Of a stretch of DNA of 64,000 bases, positions 1 to 13,184 are shown in pieces. Origin of the DNA: Apostichopus japonicus (lineage: Eukaryota > Echinodermata > Holothuroidea > Aspidochirotida > Stichopodidae); contig NC_092580.1 in NCBI RefSeq assembly GCF_037975245.1, positions 24,135,001 to 24,199,000 on the forward strand. The letters are read 5' to 3'. Every line of letters starts with the position of its first letter. The first letter of the stretch is position 1. The notes under the pieces are model-generated. The model saw nothing but the letters and a program-made list of their open reading frames with translations. It did not search any database and was not told the origin of the DNA. The position numbers and the translations under genes are program-made.

Positions 1-1818
1 TATCTATGTATCATGCGTGTCATATTCCCATAACGTTGCCGAGAAGGGCTTTTACATCGCCACCGTCTCAACAACAGTAGAGACAGATAATCCCGAGAAG
101 GAATTAGAACCAGGGCTGAAACTGCTGGGACCAATCTCAGAAAAATTTGTGTCCGTTAGCTCTCTCTTTGAGCCTATAGATGATGGCTCTGAAAGCAAGG
201 TTCGGAAACTTATCAGTTTTTTTGAAGGCATAGGCGTAGGAGCTGGGGGGGCTGCAGCCTCCCCAACCAATTTTTTTTGGTGAAAATTCGGGCAATATGC
301 TTAGAATTTTTCGGGCACCTACTGGAAGAATAATAATTTGCAATGTGTTTTTCATTTTTTTGGTGAAAATTCGGCAATATGCTGAGAATTATTTGGGCAT
401 CTACTGAAAGAATAATAATTTGCAATGTGTTTTTCAATATTTTGGTGAAAATTCGGGCAATATGCTGAGAATTTTTTCGGGCACCTACTGCAAGAATAAT
501 AATTTGCATTTTTTTTCCAATTTTTTTTGGTGAAAATTTTTTGCAATATGCTGAGAATTTTGCATGCACCTACCAGTGGCAGAGCGTCCATACAGTCAAA
601 GGGGGCGGATGCCCCCCTGACGGACTCAAATGGACTGCTGGCGCCCTTTCAGCTTTTTACCACTTTTTACTTATTCGTGATTATTGACTCAGCTCTTTTA
701 TTGCGCTCTCAAATACCTATTGACATTTGTCACATTTTGTTGGTGCAATTTTCTGACAAATGGCGATGACACCTATTTATTCTTCGTTTATCTGCAAATT
801 AGCAAGGCCCGGAAAGGGTCATTTCCGGCGATCTAGGGAGTAACTTTACTCAAAAAATTTCTGTACGCTCCGCGCCAACCTGTGCGCCCCTACTGTACAG
901 ACCATTCTCTCCCCCCGCCCCCCCCGACCAATACCCCCTAGCTCTGCCACTGGCACCTAGTGAAAGATGAAGAATTTGCAATGTGTTTTTCAATGGTTAA
1001 ACTTATATTATTATTATTATCATTATTGTTGTAACAACTTCCCCAATAATTCTAACCAATATGGAAAGGTAATAACACGGAAAATGATTTTATGTTATTG
1101 GCAGGTGATGTAATAACTGATGGATGCCTATATGATATTTTTGGTTATATTTTTCGGGCAAGTCGTTACAGCCCCCCCAAATCAAATGAGGCTCCTACGC
1201 CAATGCTCGAAGGGGATGATGAAGCCCAAGACCTAAGACCCAAGAAGAAATATAAAATAAATATTGTGCAATTCCCCATCTTGACAGCTTCTTGTGTTGC
1301 TCAGATATAAAGTTGTTCTGAAATGGAATGGTTTAATGGATTTGTTACAGTTCCAAATCCTTGATTTTAAAGAAAAGCAACAGCTGTTATTGCTCCAGTC
1401 TGTGAATTGACATTGAAATTATGGAACTGTACTGTCATCTAAATAAAATGAATATAATCTACAAATATTCTAGATATAAACTGCTTTGAAGCTGGGAGTT
1501 TTGGTCGATGTGTTTCATTCCACAAGCTCTTTCTATATATTGGTAAATTTCAGACTTCCCGTTCTGTCATATTTCTGTTGATGTAGTTTGCTACAAACGT
1601 TGACTTAGTATTAGCCTGCCCCCTTAAATTTTTTATGCTGGAGATATATCTAATGTTCTCTTTCTTGTTCCCCCCAGATTTTCATTTCTTCTTCCTTTGA
1701 TGCAACCACTCACTTTGAGACAACTTGTGACGACATCGTGTCCATGTACAAGAGGATCACAGGAACGGACTTTGACTTCAGTAAGATGAAGTCGACGGTT
1801 GATTCCGTGGAAGGTTAA
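1..1818 (+). CDS. GDI: Rab GDP-dissociation inhibitor, 3' end (last two exons)
   Basis: The gene runs in from the left edge; two coding exons are present: 2-199 (in frame from base 2) and 1678-1818, ending in TAA at 1816-1818. They join in phase 0 (donor GTTCGG at 200, acceptor CCCCCAG at 1672-1677) to give the last 112 residues of a GDI. Recognisable blocks are [35 protein letters not shown] and [14 protein letters not shown], all in the order known from alpha and beta GDI. The family extracts prenylated, GDP-bound Rab proteins from membranes and keeps them soluble in the cytosol. The N-terminal Rab-binding platform lies outside the window. The final residues are divergent, as in other GDIs. 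The 1.48-kb last intron holds a minisatellite and a nested transposon. Invertebrates usually have one GDI, so no paralogue number is given. Confidence 0.93.
275..1000. repeat. Minisatellite of ~82-85 bp in the last GDI intron, interrupted by a transposon
   Basis: A unit starting TGGTGAAAATTCGG, running through CAATATGCTGAGAATT and a CACCTACTG block to AATTTGCAATGTGTTTTTCA, begins near 279, 361, 443 and 528, so the period is 82-85 bp. The fourth copy breaks off at the CACCTAC block near 573 and resumes at 953-1000, because a transposon-like insertion sits inside it. The array starts about 75 bases after the exon's donor but does not contain exon sequence. Confidence 0.8.
574..952. mobile_element. 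hAT-like non-autonomous element inserted in the GDI intron minisatellite
   Basis: The left end CAGTGGCAGAGC (574) is the reverse complement of the right end GCTCTGCCACTG (941-952). The flanks are GCACCTAC (566-573) and GCACCTAG (953-960), an 8-bp target duplication with one mismatch. Terminal CAGTGGC and 8-bp duplications are typical of hAT transposons. The 379-bp interior has no transposase ORF, so it would depend on an enzyme made elsewhere. Restoring the flanks rejoins a minisatellite unit, which independently marks the insertion point. Confidence 0.72.
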
Positions 1819-4800
1819 ACAGTTACAGCACTTTACCACTGATTTCATTCTTAGCTCTATACTCGTAAGTATCTCAGTGCACCAAGTTGCTCTTACGCTC
1901 CTTGCCCTCTACTCCTACTGCTCTGTATGTAGCTTGTCGGGGTAGGTGGTTTACAATAGTCTGGGAATCATCGATCCAGTATCGCATCGCAGACTGCTAC
2001 ACAATATGAGCAAATAGCTACACAGATGCAAAGATGTATAGCAGTCTCGTACATAGGAACCATTGTACTTTATTCTGTAGAACCTTCAAAATGGCTGCAC
2101 AGAAGTTGAACACTAAGTTATTCCTTAAGTAGCGGGGTATTTTGTGTGCATTTTATCGTATCATAGTTGATTCAGCTTAAAATACACACATTGCTCTGTC
2201 ACATTGTGCAATGAAGAACATTTTTCAAAGGATTTAATTTTTTTTATCAAGATGTATGCCTCTCCCCCCCCCCCCAAAAAAAAAAGAGAAGAGATTTTCT
2301 AGTGAATTCATATTGAGGTAGCTCATTTACCTTTGTAAAAAAGAAACATCCATGAAACGAAATACCTGTTAGCAAAGCAAATGTTGCTGCATAATTCTTT
2401 TCTTTTCTTTCAGGTCAGCTTTGAATGAGTGATTGATTATTCATGAGTCTGTGAGAAGCCTGTCACCAAGTTAGTTAAAGGTTCCTGTCTTTATGCCTAT
2501 ACGGTGATCCCACCTCCCTAGTCATACAAACACAAAAAAAAGTACCACAGACCTGTGAAATTGCTGTATTAATTAATATAGCATGGGAGATTAATCATTT
2601 GTTCTTATCATTATTAATTGTCATTTATCTTTGTATTTTGGTGGGCACTTCTCTAGGATTACCAATAAGAGTATGAAGTTAAAAGAGTGTAAGCTTAAAA
2701 AGTCGTATCCAGTCATTTGATTAGATGTTGAGCACAAATATTGATATACAATTAGGTTCTCCAATTAATCATCACCTCCTGAATTTAACAGATTAACTGA
2801 TTAAACCGAGTAAACATTAAATTGAGTAAACATATGAATAGTGAACAGGAACGAGCCCCCCTTTCGGGGTGGCTGTGTATGTCGTTGTAAAAGCTTATTT
2901 TCCTACTTTTTTCTTCTTTCAATTTTTTGTCTAGGAAACATGTGTAAAGTGCAAATATGCTGAGTGACCAATTGTTTATAGAGTTTGGTAGGATTTAGAT
3001 GTTTGCTTAAGATTTCAGTCTGAATTCTTAAGCATTTGGTGGTGCGTAATTCCCGGGATATCTTCAAAAGAACCTGTTCAAATGTGTATCAGGTTAATTT
3101 TTTTTTCTTCTTATCACTTACTCAGTACATGCTTCCTGTGTTATCATGTGTAATCGTTAAACATTAGATATATGCATGCAGCTGTAATTAATGGGAGGAC
3201 AAGATGAAAGCAGTCTCTCGGTTTTCAAATGCCAAGAATGGGGGTTCTCATCTTCTTGCTTGGAACCTGGAAGTACTAGAACACAGTTTTGCAATATTCA
3301 CCTGCTTTCATTTTACAAATTAAAATGCCAAGTCTATATGTTTAATTGTGTCTGATATATATATATATATATATATCACCAGTCATAGGGGTGCAATGCA
3401 CAGATAGGAAAGGACAATTTTGATCACCTAAGTTACCGATTCCATAAAACTGATGGAACAATTTATTTCTGCTGATTTGGTGACAGCTTTTTTCCTTGTG
3501 TGTGCAGCATAGAACTTTTGTATTAATTTAAATGCTTAGGGTGGATGACAAGTGTCTGTGTCTTAAGATGAGATTGAAATTATAGAGGAAACTAAAGGAT
3601 AAAGAAAACAAACAAAATTGAGAAATATATTGGCGAGTATCATTTCAGTGTGGTAGACAGTGCGTGATATGATACATTTAGTAGCTGGAGCTCAGTCCAA
3701 TCCAATTGGTACGTGCAACCAAGTCCACAACCAAATCTGTTAGAAACTACTGATGGGTCAGATAGGTGGAAAAGGTAGAATGTGTAATCTTATTACCGTG
3801 TAAGTCTCTCGTTTTGCAACATACAATGTTGTAGTAAAAATCTAATGAAAGTTTCTTGCCAGTGAGGGAGGGCCAGTGATGCAAATTTGAGCGAAGTTGT
3901 TAAATTTAAATGAAGTTGAAAACTGCATTTAAACTCTAGCTTCCTAGAATGTGAATCATTTGAAGGCTGCACCAATCAAGCAGCTGACTGTAATCAACAA
4001 TTAGTTGTTTTTCTTCCCTCTTTTCATTAACTTTTACTGAAAATTTGTAGACTCCCAGGTATGAATGAGATGTCAATAACTGTACACTAACAGGCAATAC
4101 AATTGCTATGTGCATTTTCCCTCAGTCGTCAAGAAGAATGCTTTCCTTCATTTGTATATTAATCTTTCTTGGTGTTGGATCAAACAGTTGCTAAGTCTTA
4201 AAATTTGAAATAATACAAGAATTTACAGGTGTACTGGGGCTCTTCACAATATATTTGTTATCATTATGGTACTACTGGACTAAACTATTTTCCGCTTTTG
4301 TTTATGGAAGTGGTTCTTGGCAACTGGATATTGAGTCATTCCGTTCAAATGTAAAGTTATTTGATCATAGAAGCTAAATTTATCTGGTGTCTGATTATCG
4401 GGTGAAATTGACCTCTACATGTTTCAACGATAATTTAAAAGCAGTCATCGTTGGATCGTAATATCAGATATGATGACTTATACCTGTTCTGGAAGGTTTG
4501 GGATGGGGGAGCTGCTTGGCAGAGAGACTTATCGTCTGAACACTCACGAAATGTTGGGATTTAGTAGAATTGTGTCAATGCACAATTTAAGAATGTGTTT
4601 AACTTATCCTTTATTGTGGGCATCTGATGTTAATTATGGCAGCTGGTGAGACTGCACAATTGGATCAGGTCAGAGCAAAGTGTCAAATTTTTCGGGGTCA
4701 CAAAATAAATCAGGATCGAACCTTGCAATTGAGCAAATGATGTGTTTGTGTTCGAAAGAGAAGGACATTCTTTGTAACCTTCCTCACAGGTACTGTTTTA

Positions 4801-5853
4801 CTTTTATCATTTTAAGAGATAGCTAACAAAATTATTTCTGGCTTGTAGCCTTGGAAGCAACATATGAAGCAAATAACATTGCCTTGCTACTTTGCCTGAC
4901 ACAGAAGAATTTGAGACATGGGGGAGAATTCTTTATTGAAAATAAATGTGTTTGCTTAGAGGAATGGCATCCAAAGTATCCATGGCAGATCTTATAGTTG
5001 AAGGCAGTGCAGCAATTTGTGAGCTATCTTGCGCATCGGCTTTCTGATTGTGAGCGAAAGAAATTGAATGTTACCCTGCCAATCATGATTAAAATAGACT
5101 TCTGTATTAAATGAATGGTTTCCTTTATTCTTTGTTTCAATCATTAATCTGTGTAACGAAGTTAGTAGTCTTCATGTTGCAAATATGTGAATGCGAATAA
5201 AAAGTTCAAAGTCAGAATTTGTGTCATTCATTAATTTTAGGTTGGTGTCACTTTATCCAGAGAAATAATTATAAATCATTGCATTAGCTTTGATTAACGT
5301 AGGAAAGTTGCTTTGGGTGGTATCCAAATAGTAGGTCTGTCCCTTGAGCACACTGTTGAATGAATGATTTATTGGTGTGTACTTTTTGCCAGGAGGTTGA
5401 ATCTGTAGTTGTTGTTTCCATTTCTTTCCTCTCACAAAATGAAAATATGTTATGATGCTGTAGAAGTCAAAAAGGATAGAAAATTTGACAAAGGCATAGC
5501 TGTGGGACGAACGTGTGGCTTTGATGGCTTGTAGGTAGGGGTGCAACCATATTTAAGTCCAGGGAATTTACACATCTCCCCCAGGAACAAACATGGTAGC
5601 TTTTATCCCAATTGACAAAAGGACTTACAAAATAGTACATAAATCCATTGCATGTATGTACAGTAACTAAACAGTGCTTCGATTGTTTCAAATTTAGCAC
5701 AAATTTGCATCCAAGCAATCTCCATTTGAAAAAAATTGCTCCATTAGATCAACTTAACCCCCATCCCATAGAATTTAAGATGACCTGGAGGGATCATTCC
5801 ACAGTATGGTCAGGTGACTGGCTCTCAGGCATTATTCACATATTATTTAACCA
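1819..5853. other. GDI 3' UTR and intergenic DNA
   Basis: No conserved coding exon was recognised. The start must be the GDI 3' UTR. AATAAA motifs occur at about 4700, 4940 and 5195, but the cleavage site cannot be placed. Simple sequence includes a C/A tract near 2262-2284 and a TA run at 3355-3376. A small hairpin with a GC-rich stem lies near 2853-2873. Open frames here are short and show no family motifs. Confidence 0.5.
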
Positions 5854-6000
5854 AATAAAACAAAACCTGTTAGTGAACTGCTTAAACACGAAAGAGAATG
5901 CATAAAAGTAAGTGGACCTGACGTTTCGATCCTAGCAGGATCTTCATCAGAGGCTGAAGAAGAGCCTGCTATGATCGAAACGTCAGGCCCACTTACTTTT
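5854..6000. mobile_element. Palindromic SINE-like element with 16-bp target duplication
   Basis: The flanks ACATATTATTTAACCA at 5838-5853 and 6001-6016 are identical, giving a long target duplication typical of LINE-mobilised inserts. The element starts AATAAAACAAAACCTG. Its last ~95 bases form a foldback: about 36 bases starting AAAAGTAAGTGGACCTGACG (from 5905) are complementary, with few mismatches, to the final 36 bases ending at 6000. A related copy lies at 52029-52155, aligning from the AATAAAA start through the CCTAGCAGGATCTTC core. Confidence 0.75.
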
Positions 6001-6559
6001 ACATATTATTTAACCAGTCTGAAAGAGAGACATAACATCTTACTTCTCCCCCTCTCTTCTAAAAGAATTGCCTGCTTATAGATCATTCTCTGAAACCGCT
6101 TTATCCGTTTGAATTATGCAGTAAAAGAAAGGCTGACTCCTTGCAGTGCATAGTTCGCGTTCAATAGTGAGATCCTTCTGCTGCAAAAATAAAAATAGGG
6201 AGTAAACGTAGAATATACCAGTTGCACGATCTAATCAGCGTTTGGGCCTTGCTCAACCCTCAACAGTATAGATCTATCGTCAGAAATCTTCCTGAAATAT
6301 AGTGTGAAGTATGTTTCTATTTCTCTTTAGGTATAATTGATATCATTTCAAACACAAATCGCTAATTTGCGATGGAAAGTGCAACGAAGTAGGCCTCCAT
6401 CTGTACCAACTTTGGCTAGGCTAGGTTACATTTAGTTAGGCTACACTACAGTAACCTAGGCCTCAACTGTATCTCTGTTAATATCTGTAGCTAGTGCTGT
6501 ACTGTACCATAGCCTAGTCTAGGAAGTAGTAAAGGCCTACGTTAAGAAAAGGTGTTGCT

Positions 6560-7260
6560 GTTTTCCGATCAGTAACTATAATAATGATATCAAGCTCTAA
6601 GAAGTAAGATTAGCCTGCATAGCTTCTTAACACCATCATAATAGCTCTTTATGTAAACACTGAGTGGAAATATGTTCATGTCTTCAGTGTAGTTAATCAT
6701 ACAGCGTTCACACAAAGACCCTCATACAAAAAAAAAAAAAAATAGGTGGCAAGCATTGCTAGACCTATGATGGATGATGCATGATAGTGTGCTGTAGTTG
6801 GGGTCTAGATACAGCAGACCGTTAATTGCAGAATACCCCTCAACACAAGGCTCCGCATTGGGTGCATGCACAATTGCACTCCTAATGATGTGGCCAAAAC
6901 AGCATATAAAACATTGAACTTCTTGGAATTTCTCCTCATATTGAACTTCCCTATGCATAATTTTAGTTTCAAGTAGGTCTCATACTGTAGACATAATTAT
7001 AACAATGTAATAATGGGTTGTTCTTAAAAGAAATGGCAATGAAAAAAAATGAACAAACCATCCTGATGATGCAGCCACAACAGCATAATACATTGTATAT
7101 ACTTAGTTTTATTTTTGGCATTCTCCTCATATTGAACTTGCCTAGATGTATCTATGAACAGACAGTGTAGCCTAGACAGTGTAACCACAACAGCATGATA
7201 TATAGTTGATACATTGGACTTAATATATTTTTGGCATTTCTCTGTATTGTAATAGACTCC
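6560..7260. repeat. Dispersed repeat with internal degenerate duplications
   Basis: About 6611-6700 (TTAGCCTGCATAGCTTCTTAACACC onward) matches 54068-54150, and 6780-6830 (CATGATAGTGTGCT with ATACAGCAGACC) matches 54222-54260, so a longer element is present twice in the window. Next to it, a motif with CCACAACAGCAT and TTTCTCCTCATATTGAACTT recurs degenerately near 6890-6955, 7065-7142 and 7185-7245. No terminal repeats or coding capacity were found. Confidence 0.5.
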
Positions 7261-8321
7261 CTATATTGCAGCCGTATCTACTGTAACCTCCTTAAAGGCT
7301 GTTGCTGCAAAGTTGCGGGGTATTCTGGAATTACTCCCATTCTTACATCTTCAGCAAATTGCGCTCAGTGCCAATTCTTCATGGTGTAATCATTGGATTT
7401 ACGCCTATGGATGTAACATTAGTCTACAGTAGTTCGGCTACTCAGTATTTTGTGTACTCTGTAGCCTAATGGTAAACCTAACCTACCTCAATGTTAGTAT
7501 CCTAAACACAAAATGATCATGGAATCATGATCATGTTTTTGGCCTAGGCAAGGCCTTAGTTAGACCTGTGTGAGGTATGATCATGTACGCCTTACTATTA
7601 AACCTATTCCTAACTGTTAGTATGATGCCAGGTTAAAGCATTAATATTCTTGACGATGACAATGATGACTAAGATCTTTCTGAGTGGTTTAGTTCTAATG
7701 TCCTTCAGTTATGTCATTTCATTTGATGTTTTGGCCAGATTTCGCTAGAAATAGAAAGAACTATACTTGTAAAGGTCGGGAGTAAACCTACCCAAAGAAT
7801 GCATTGAAGTTTACTGTATAATCCACTATATTATGGGTGTAATTAATCCCTCAAAGTCTCAAAATACTAAATTGATGTTAACGTTTGTAAGCAAGAGGGC
7901 CATCCTAATTTGCCAGACAATCTGGTAAATAGCTATCACCTTACCTACCACATTCTGTGAAGGATTGACAAGGCATGCTATAGGCTACATCACCATAGCT
8001 CTGTATCAATTTCAAAGAATAAATGAACTCATAATCTTTGTTTGAGTGAACATACATTTTAAAGTAGATTTTCAATAGTGCATGACTTGATGAGAAACTC
8101 CAGAACCAGCAACCCAATGCAAAATGCAACTTAAAAGCAAGTAATCTTATAGCATAGCCAGTACAGTAGCTGCCTGAGAAAACTATGTTTCCAAGTAATG
8201 TCACTAAAATCCTCAAATCATTATTGCCTTATAAATTACCCGTTTATAATATGCTGTGAATTGGCAATCCATGTCTTCACTAACTTATTTGTTTTTCCTT
8301 TCTGTGTGTTATTTATCAAAG

Positions 8322-11300
8322 ATGGCCGCTAGATCCAAGTACAAATGGCAAAAACTCCCACCCATGCCAACTCGCAGAGTTTACTCAACTGTCATCGAAG
8401 CGGATGGACTTCTATTCGTGATCGGTGGGTGCGATGCCAGAGGGGATGCTCTGGATGTATTTGAATGCTACATTCCCAAAAAGAAGAAATGGATGAGGCT
8501 ACTGAATATACCAACCAAGAGGGCAGCTCCGGCGGTCGTAGCCATAGAGAAACAGATAGTCGTCATAGGGGGTCTTGGTGGAGCAAATGATCCTACAGAT
8601 GCAGTGGAAGTCTATGATATTGGAAAAAAGTGTTGGATCACCGATAAAAAGAATATGGGAGAGGAACTACAAGGAGTGACCGCTGTGGTTCATCGTAAGT
8701 TGGAGAAAATATGATTATGTGTCCTTCAAAATTAAAATATCTGTTCTAAATTCAAATCTCAATGAAATAATATATTGCAGCAAATGGCGAGAACTTCCTA
8801 CTATCGTCGATGCCAAATTCTAAATAAGTCAATCATTATTCACTTTAACTTCACATATGGTATAATTCATATAAACAATTAATATACCAACTTATCCCGT
8901 TAATCAGATATCCTCTGTTAGTTCTGGACCACTCTTATTATTGTATTCTTTGCATTTACATGACTACATCTGTAGTACTTTTTTCTTTATTTTCTTTTCC
9001 TTCCCCAGGAAATAAACCATTAGTTGTAGGTGGTATGAGAAGAGATAGTAATCCAACTGAAAAGTGTAGTGTCTTGGACTTGGAAGAAAATTGCTGGAAG
9101 GAATTACCAGACATACTCACACCAAGATATGCTGCTAGTGTTCACCTAAATGGTGATAAAATATATGTATTAGGTATGTTAAAATTGAATGCTTCATATA
9201 CAACAAAAACCCTGTTGATTATTATTAAGAATATTTAGCCACATCAAATCGTGCTTTTTGTTCTTTAGTATAAAGTACAAAAGTACCTTCATTAGTTTAT
9301 GAAGAGTTCCTCGAATTTGTAGTATAGGGCTTATAGTTCATTAAAGTCAAACTGAGACAAAAGAAAACATAGAAAATCGAGTTAAATAGAGAATAACAGA
9401 CAGGCATGTTAATTAAAATATCGAACAATTTAACGAGAGACAGCCGGATGACTGGGTTGCTGGAGATGAGGGTTTTAGGATATAAGCTGTGCATAGAAGG
9501 GTTAGTCATTGCCTTCTTGAAAAGTTAATTGACCAAACACTTTCTGTTTTTTTAACTTTTTACCCCTGTATTGCCACAAATTACTCTTACCAGTTATGAC
9601 AATGCATCTGTAATAGCAGACGTAAAATGCAATGTAGTGAGTCTGCTTGTATTGAAATTTTAACCGTATGTTGTTAGTTCTGCATTAATGCCCTCAGTGC
9701 TCTGTGTGATCATGTTTTGTATAATCATTTGTGAACAGTTTTCAGATGAAGATTTATCAATTACCAGAGAGTATACAGTAGGGTTCCTTGGAAATTCAAA
9801 TGTTGTTGCTTGGTGAACCAAATTTTCACCTTCATAACCCTCCAGTGGTGCATACGATGGCCTTATTGTCTTGAAGGTTGTAACTTAAAATTAAAACTTG
9901 TATAATGATTAATATACATCACTGGTTACTCATGAAAGCTGCCAGCCTGGGGATTTTGCTGGGTACTGGCTGAACAGAGGCATTCAAGGTGAAAGGTTAT
10001 CAAAGATAATATGATATCACTGTAAGAGCTTCTACCATGAGGATCTCTGCATCAATCATTGAGTGCTCATTTTGCAGTTTATTTGCATCAATTGCAGAAA
10101 CTAGAATCAAACAGTTATTCACTGTCTGTAGGTTTTCAAATTTTCATGGCCATTGGCTCGCAGTGAAAACAAAAAGGACTCGTTATTAATAGTAAAACAC
10201 ATTTTTTTGTTTAATCGATATTAGATAATGAATGCCCCTGTACATGTTGAATTTTCAGGTGGTAGACAAGGCAAGTTACCCTGTGCAAGCTTAGAGATGA
10301 TGGATTTATCCGTCAAGCCCAGCCCTTCCTGGACGACACTAAAGGATATACCAGTAGCGGGGGTTTTCCCAGCTTTCGTGATGACAGACAGCAAGTTTTA
10401 CGTCTTAGGCGGTCTGAAGAAGAAAGTCATCGAGGGATTCCACGATGAATTCCAAGAGTATGATGTTGAAAAAGGTGATTAGATTCTTGTTTTTGCAAGG
10501 CCCCTTCCTTCCTGAAAAACAAATATCGCATTTTGAAACCAAGAGTTATCCAGAGAGTCCATTATAGAATGTAATTACCAAAACATGTAAGTACTGATGT
10601 ATTTACTTGTTCCAGGTTTGGTAAAGTGACATCCTGAGACAGTACCATTGAAGCTAAAAATATAACATAGAGTTTATATCAATTGCCTGAGAACCTATCA
10701 TTAAAAAAAAAATCACTGGTGTTTTCTATTTCCGTTACCTCTTGAGTATGTATAGTTCTTATGTTGACTATACAGTAAATGCAGAATTAAAAGCTTTAGA
10801 AAAAATTTGCTGATTTTTGTTTGCTTTCTTGAATATGCTCTTAGAGTGTGCCTAGAGTATGTATGTCCCACAAAGGGAAAGTACTTTGAGACTACCTGTA
10901 AACTACTTCTCCAAGTTTGAATGTGAGGGGTCGTTGTTAGATTTTCTAGCATATTGAGGATGGATGGGGCTGGGGACAGTGGGGTGGTGATGGTGTGGAG
11001 GAGGGAAAAGTGCTGCCCGTTTGCAAAACCCTGTCAATGAGGCTGGCTGGACATTTTGCAAAAAATAAAGATGAAATGTCGTATATATTATTAGGGCACT
11101 TTGTACTGGGACCTATACTCGTTATTATAAGCAATATTTCATGATTACTGATGAGTATTGTGCATGTAGAACTTGCTTCTACTTTACCACCCATATAATG
11201 TATTAGTATCATTTATTTTCACAGAAGTCACATCCTTTAAGTTTTGAAGTCCCTGATTACATACAAAAAACTAATTGTGGACTGTAAGATCAATCTTTGT

Positions 11301-12505
11301 GTCCACAGTTGGTTGAGGTAGTTTGCTGGATTAATTTTTGTCCTTTCTGCTTTTATTTCCAATCATCCAGTTGGAAACGCTTCATTAGCCCATTGTCAGA
11401 TATGTCTGCTAACCTAGTCCATTCAATTTCTATTTGTAAGGTATTTTCTTATTACGTACTTTCTGCTCAGTTTTTCTTCTTATGTCTGCTCCCCCTTTAG
11501 ATGAATGGAATCAACTCACTGTCTTGCCTAGAGGACGATCTGATTTTGGGGCAGGGATGATTGATGGAAAGATCATTATTGTTGGTGGTATAAGTGAGTA
11601 TACTATTTAGAAATCATAATTGTAAAGATAGATAGATATTTATTCAGCCACTGGATAGAATATTTACAATGGAAATTGGATGAAAACAGGAGCTCAAGCG
11701 AAAACAATGAAACGATTAAGACAATAAATAAAAATGTTAACAATTCGTATGACTAGGTAAAGGATATAAAAGGGTACTATGTATACTGCTCATGATATGA
11801 AAAGAGTATTCAGAGGTAAAAAAGTATAACAAATATAGCATATTACACAATAAGAAGCAGTGGCTAAAATGTGAAGGCAAGACTAGAACCAATCAGCAAT
11901 TGAAAAGGATCATCAATTGAAAGCTCATCATATTTGATAGTATAAGTAAGTATCCTTATAGAATAGTTTTGATGTTGGCTGTTTGTCCTCTTAGCTTCAA
12001 CTTCAAAAATCATATTTTCAGATTGCAGAAAATGATCTCCAACTTGAATGAAGATTTTTGCCTCTTCTTGAAAATAGAAAACATGTTTAATCCTTTCAAG
12101 GCATAATTTTATCTGATAATGCACAACTAAATAAATACTGTATAAATACTGTTAAATTACAATATTCTATAATGAAAACCAGAGTCTTGCATATGAAAGG
12201 TGAAACCTTGAAAATTGCTACAAAAGTACGAGGAATTCTTTTCCCTGTTCCTTTATATTTATCGCTGCAATGCACTAACACCGACTAACTCCAAGCAATG
12301 TCATGTATTTGCAGCTTCTATGAAGACCCCACTCACCGATGTGGCTGTTTATGAACCAGAGGAAAAGAAATGGGTGAATCAGGTAGACATTCCCACCGCC
12401 AGGGGCTCGGGTAGCAGCTACACCTACCAGGGAAAGTTGATGATAGTTGGAGGCTTCACAGTCAGTGGTCTCAGCAATGCTGTCGAAATGGTCGGTCCCA
12501 GCTGA
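8322..12505 (+). CDS. KLHDC8: Kelch repeat protein of the KLHDC8A/B type, complete
   Basis: Five coding exons, 8322-8694, 9009-9173, 10259-10474, 11501-11593 and 12315-12505 (stop 12503-12505), join in frame to 345 residues, close to the ~350 of vertebrate KLHDC8A/B. Seven Gly-Gly kelch motifs are visible, each followed by the spaced aromatic and Trp pattern: IGGCDARG, IGGLGGAN, VGGMRRDS, LGGRQGK, LGGLKKK, VGGITS and VGGFTVSG. This fits a single seven-bladed beta-propeller with no BTB or F-box domain. The opening KWQKLPPMPTRRVY block and the final GLSNAVE block are diagnostic for KLHDC8. The ATG follows an ATCAAAG acceptor-like sequence with a pyrimidine tract, so 5' UTR exon(s) probably lie upstream. 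Family members are cytoplasmic and poorly characterised; no enzymatic role is implied. All donors and acceptors are GT-AG. Introns of 0.3-1.1 kb hold nothing else recognised. Confidence 0.93.
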
Positions 12506-13160
12506 GAATAAGGTTATTTACTACAAATTGAAATATCAGGGCAGTTAACTTGGAAGTCTGTGACCTTTGAACCTTTCACTGGGAATGGGTTGAGTCGTGC
12601 ATGAAATGTATTTGTGATTGAATTTCATTATTTGATCCATGAAAAATATGATGATGGTAATGACTTGTTTTATCTTCAGCACAAAAAACAAACAAACACA
12701 GATGATGAAGTAGCAAATTAAACCATCGGATTGAAATGGCAGTAAATAAATATTTTTATGTGTATTTTCTCTCTTACATACAACAAGGTTAAGTTCTATA
12801 CTGTAGATTATGTTTGAATGTGATCTATTTAAAAAATTTTGTATCTAAGGCCAGTAGGGATCAGTCTGGTAGTTGTAAATAAAATAAAAAAGGGACATTT
12901 TAAAAGCAAGTTCTTTAAAACCAAGAATAGGCATAGGATAGTTAGGGTTAACTAATACATTAACAAGATACGATGGTATCATGTTGCCATATTAGATCAA
13001 CTGGTCAAAGTATATATATATATGGGAACAAGATTAGGTTTTGTCGTTCACATATTTGTGATTTTAATTTTCTCAGTTCATCAAAAAATGTTTGATAGAA
13101 CATTTTATATATTACTGATTGTAATATTTTCCACTTAATCTTCAATTTTCAGTCATATAT
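12506..13160. other. KLHDC8 3' UTR and downstream DNA
   Basis: AT-rich DNA follows the stop codon. AATAAA motifs at about 12745 and 12880 are plausible poly(A) signals for the kelch gene; the second is followed by A-rich sequence. A short TA run lies near 13012-13022. No coding exon was recognised. Confidence 0.5.
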
Positions 13161-13184
13161 GATATGTTCTGTTCATCTGTTGAC

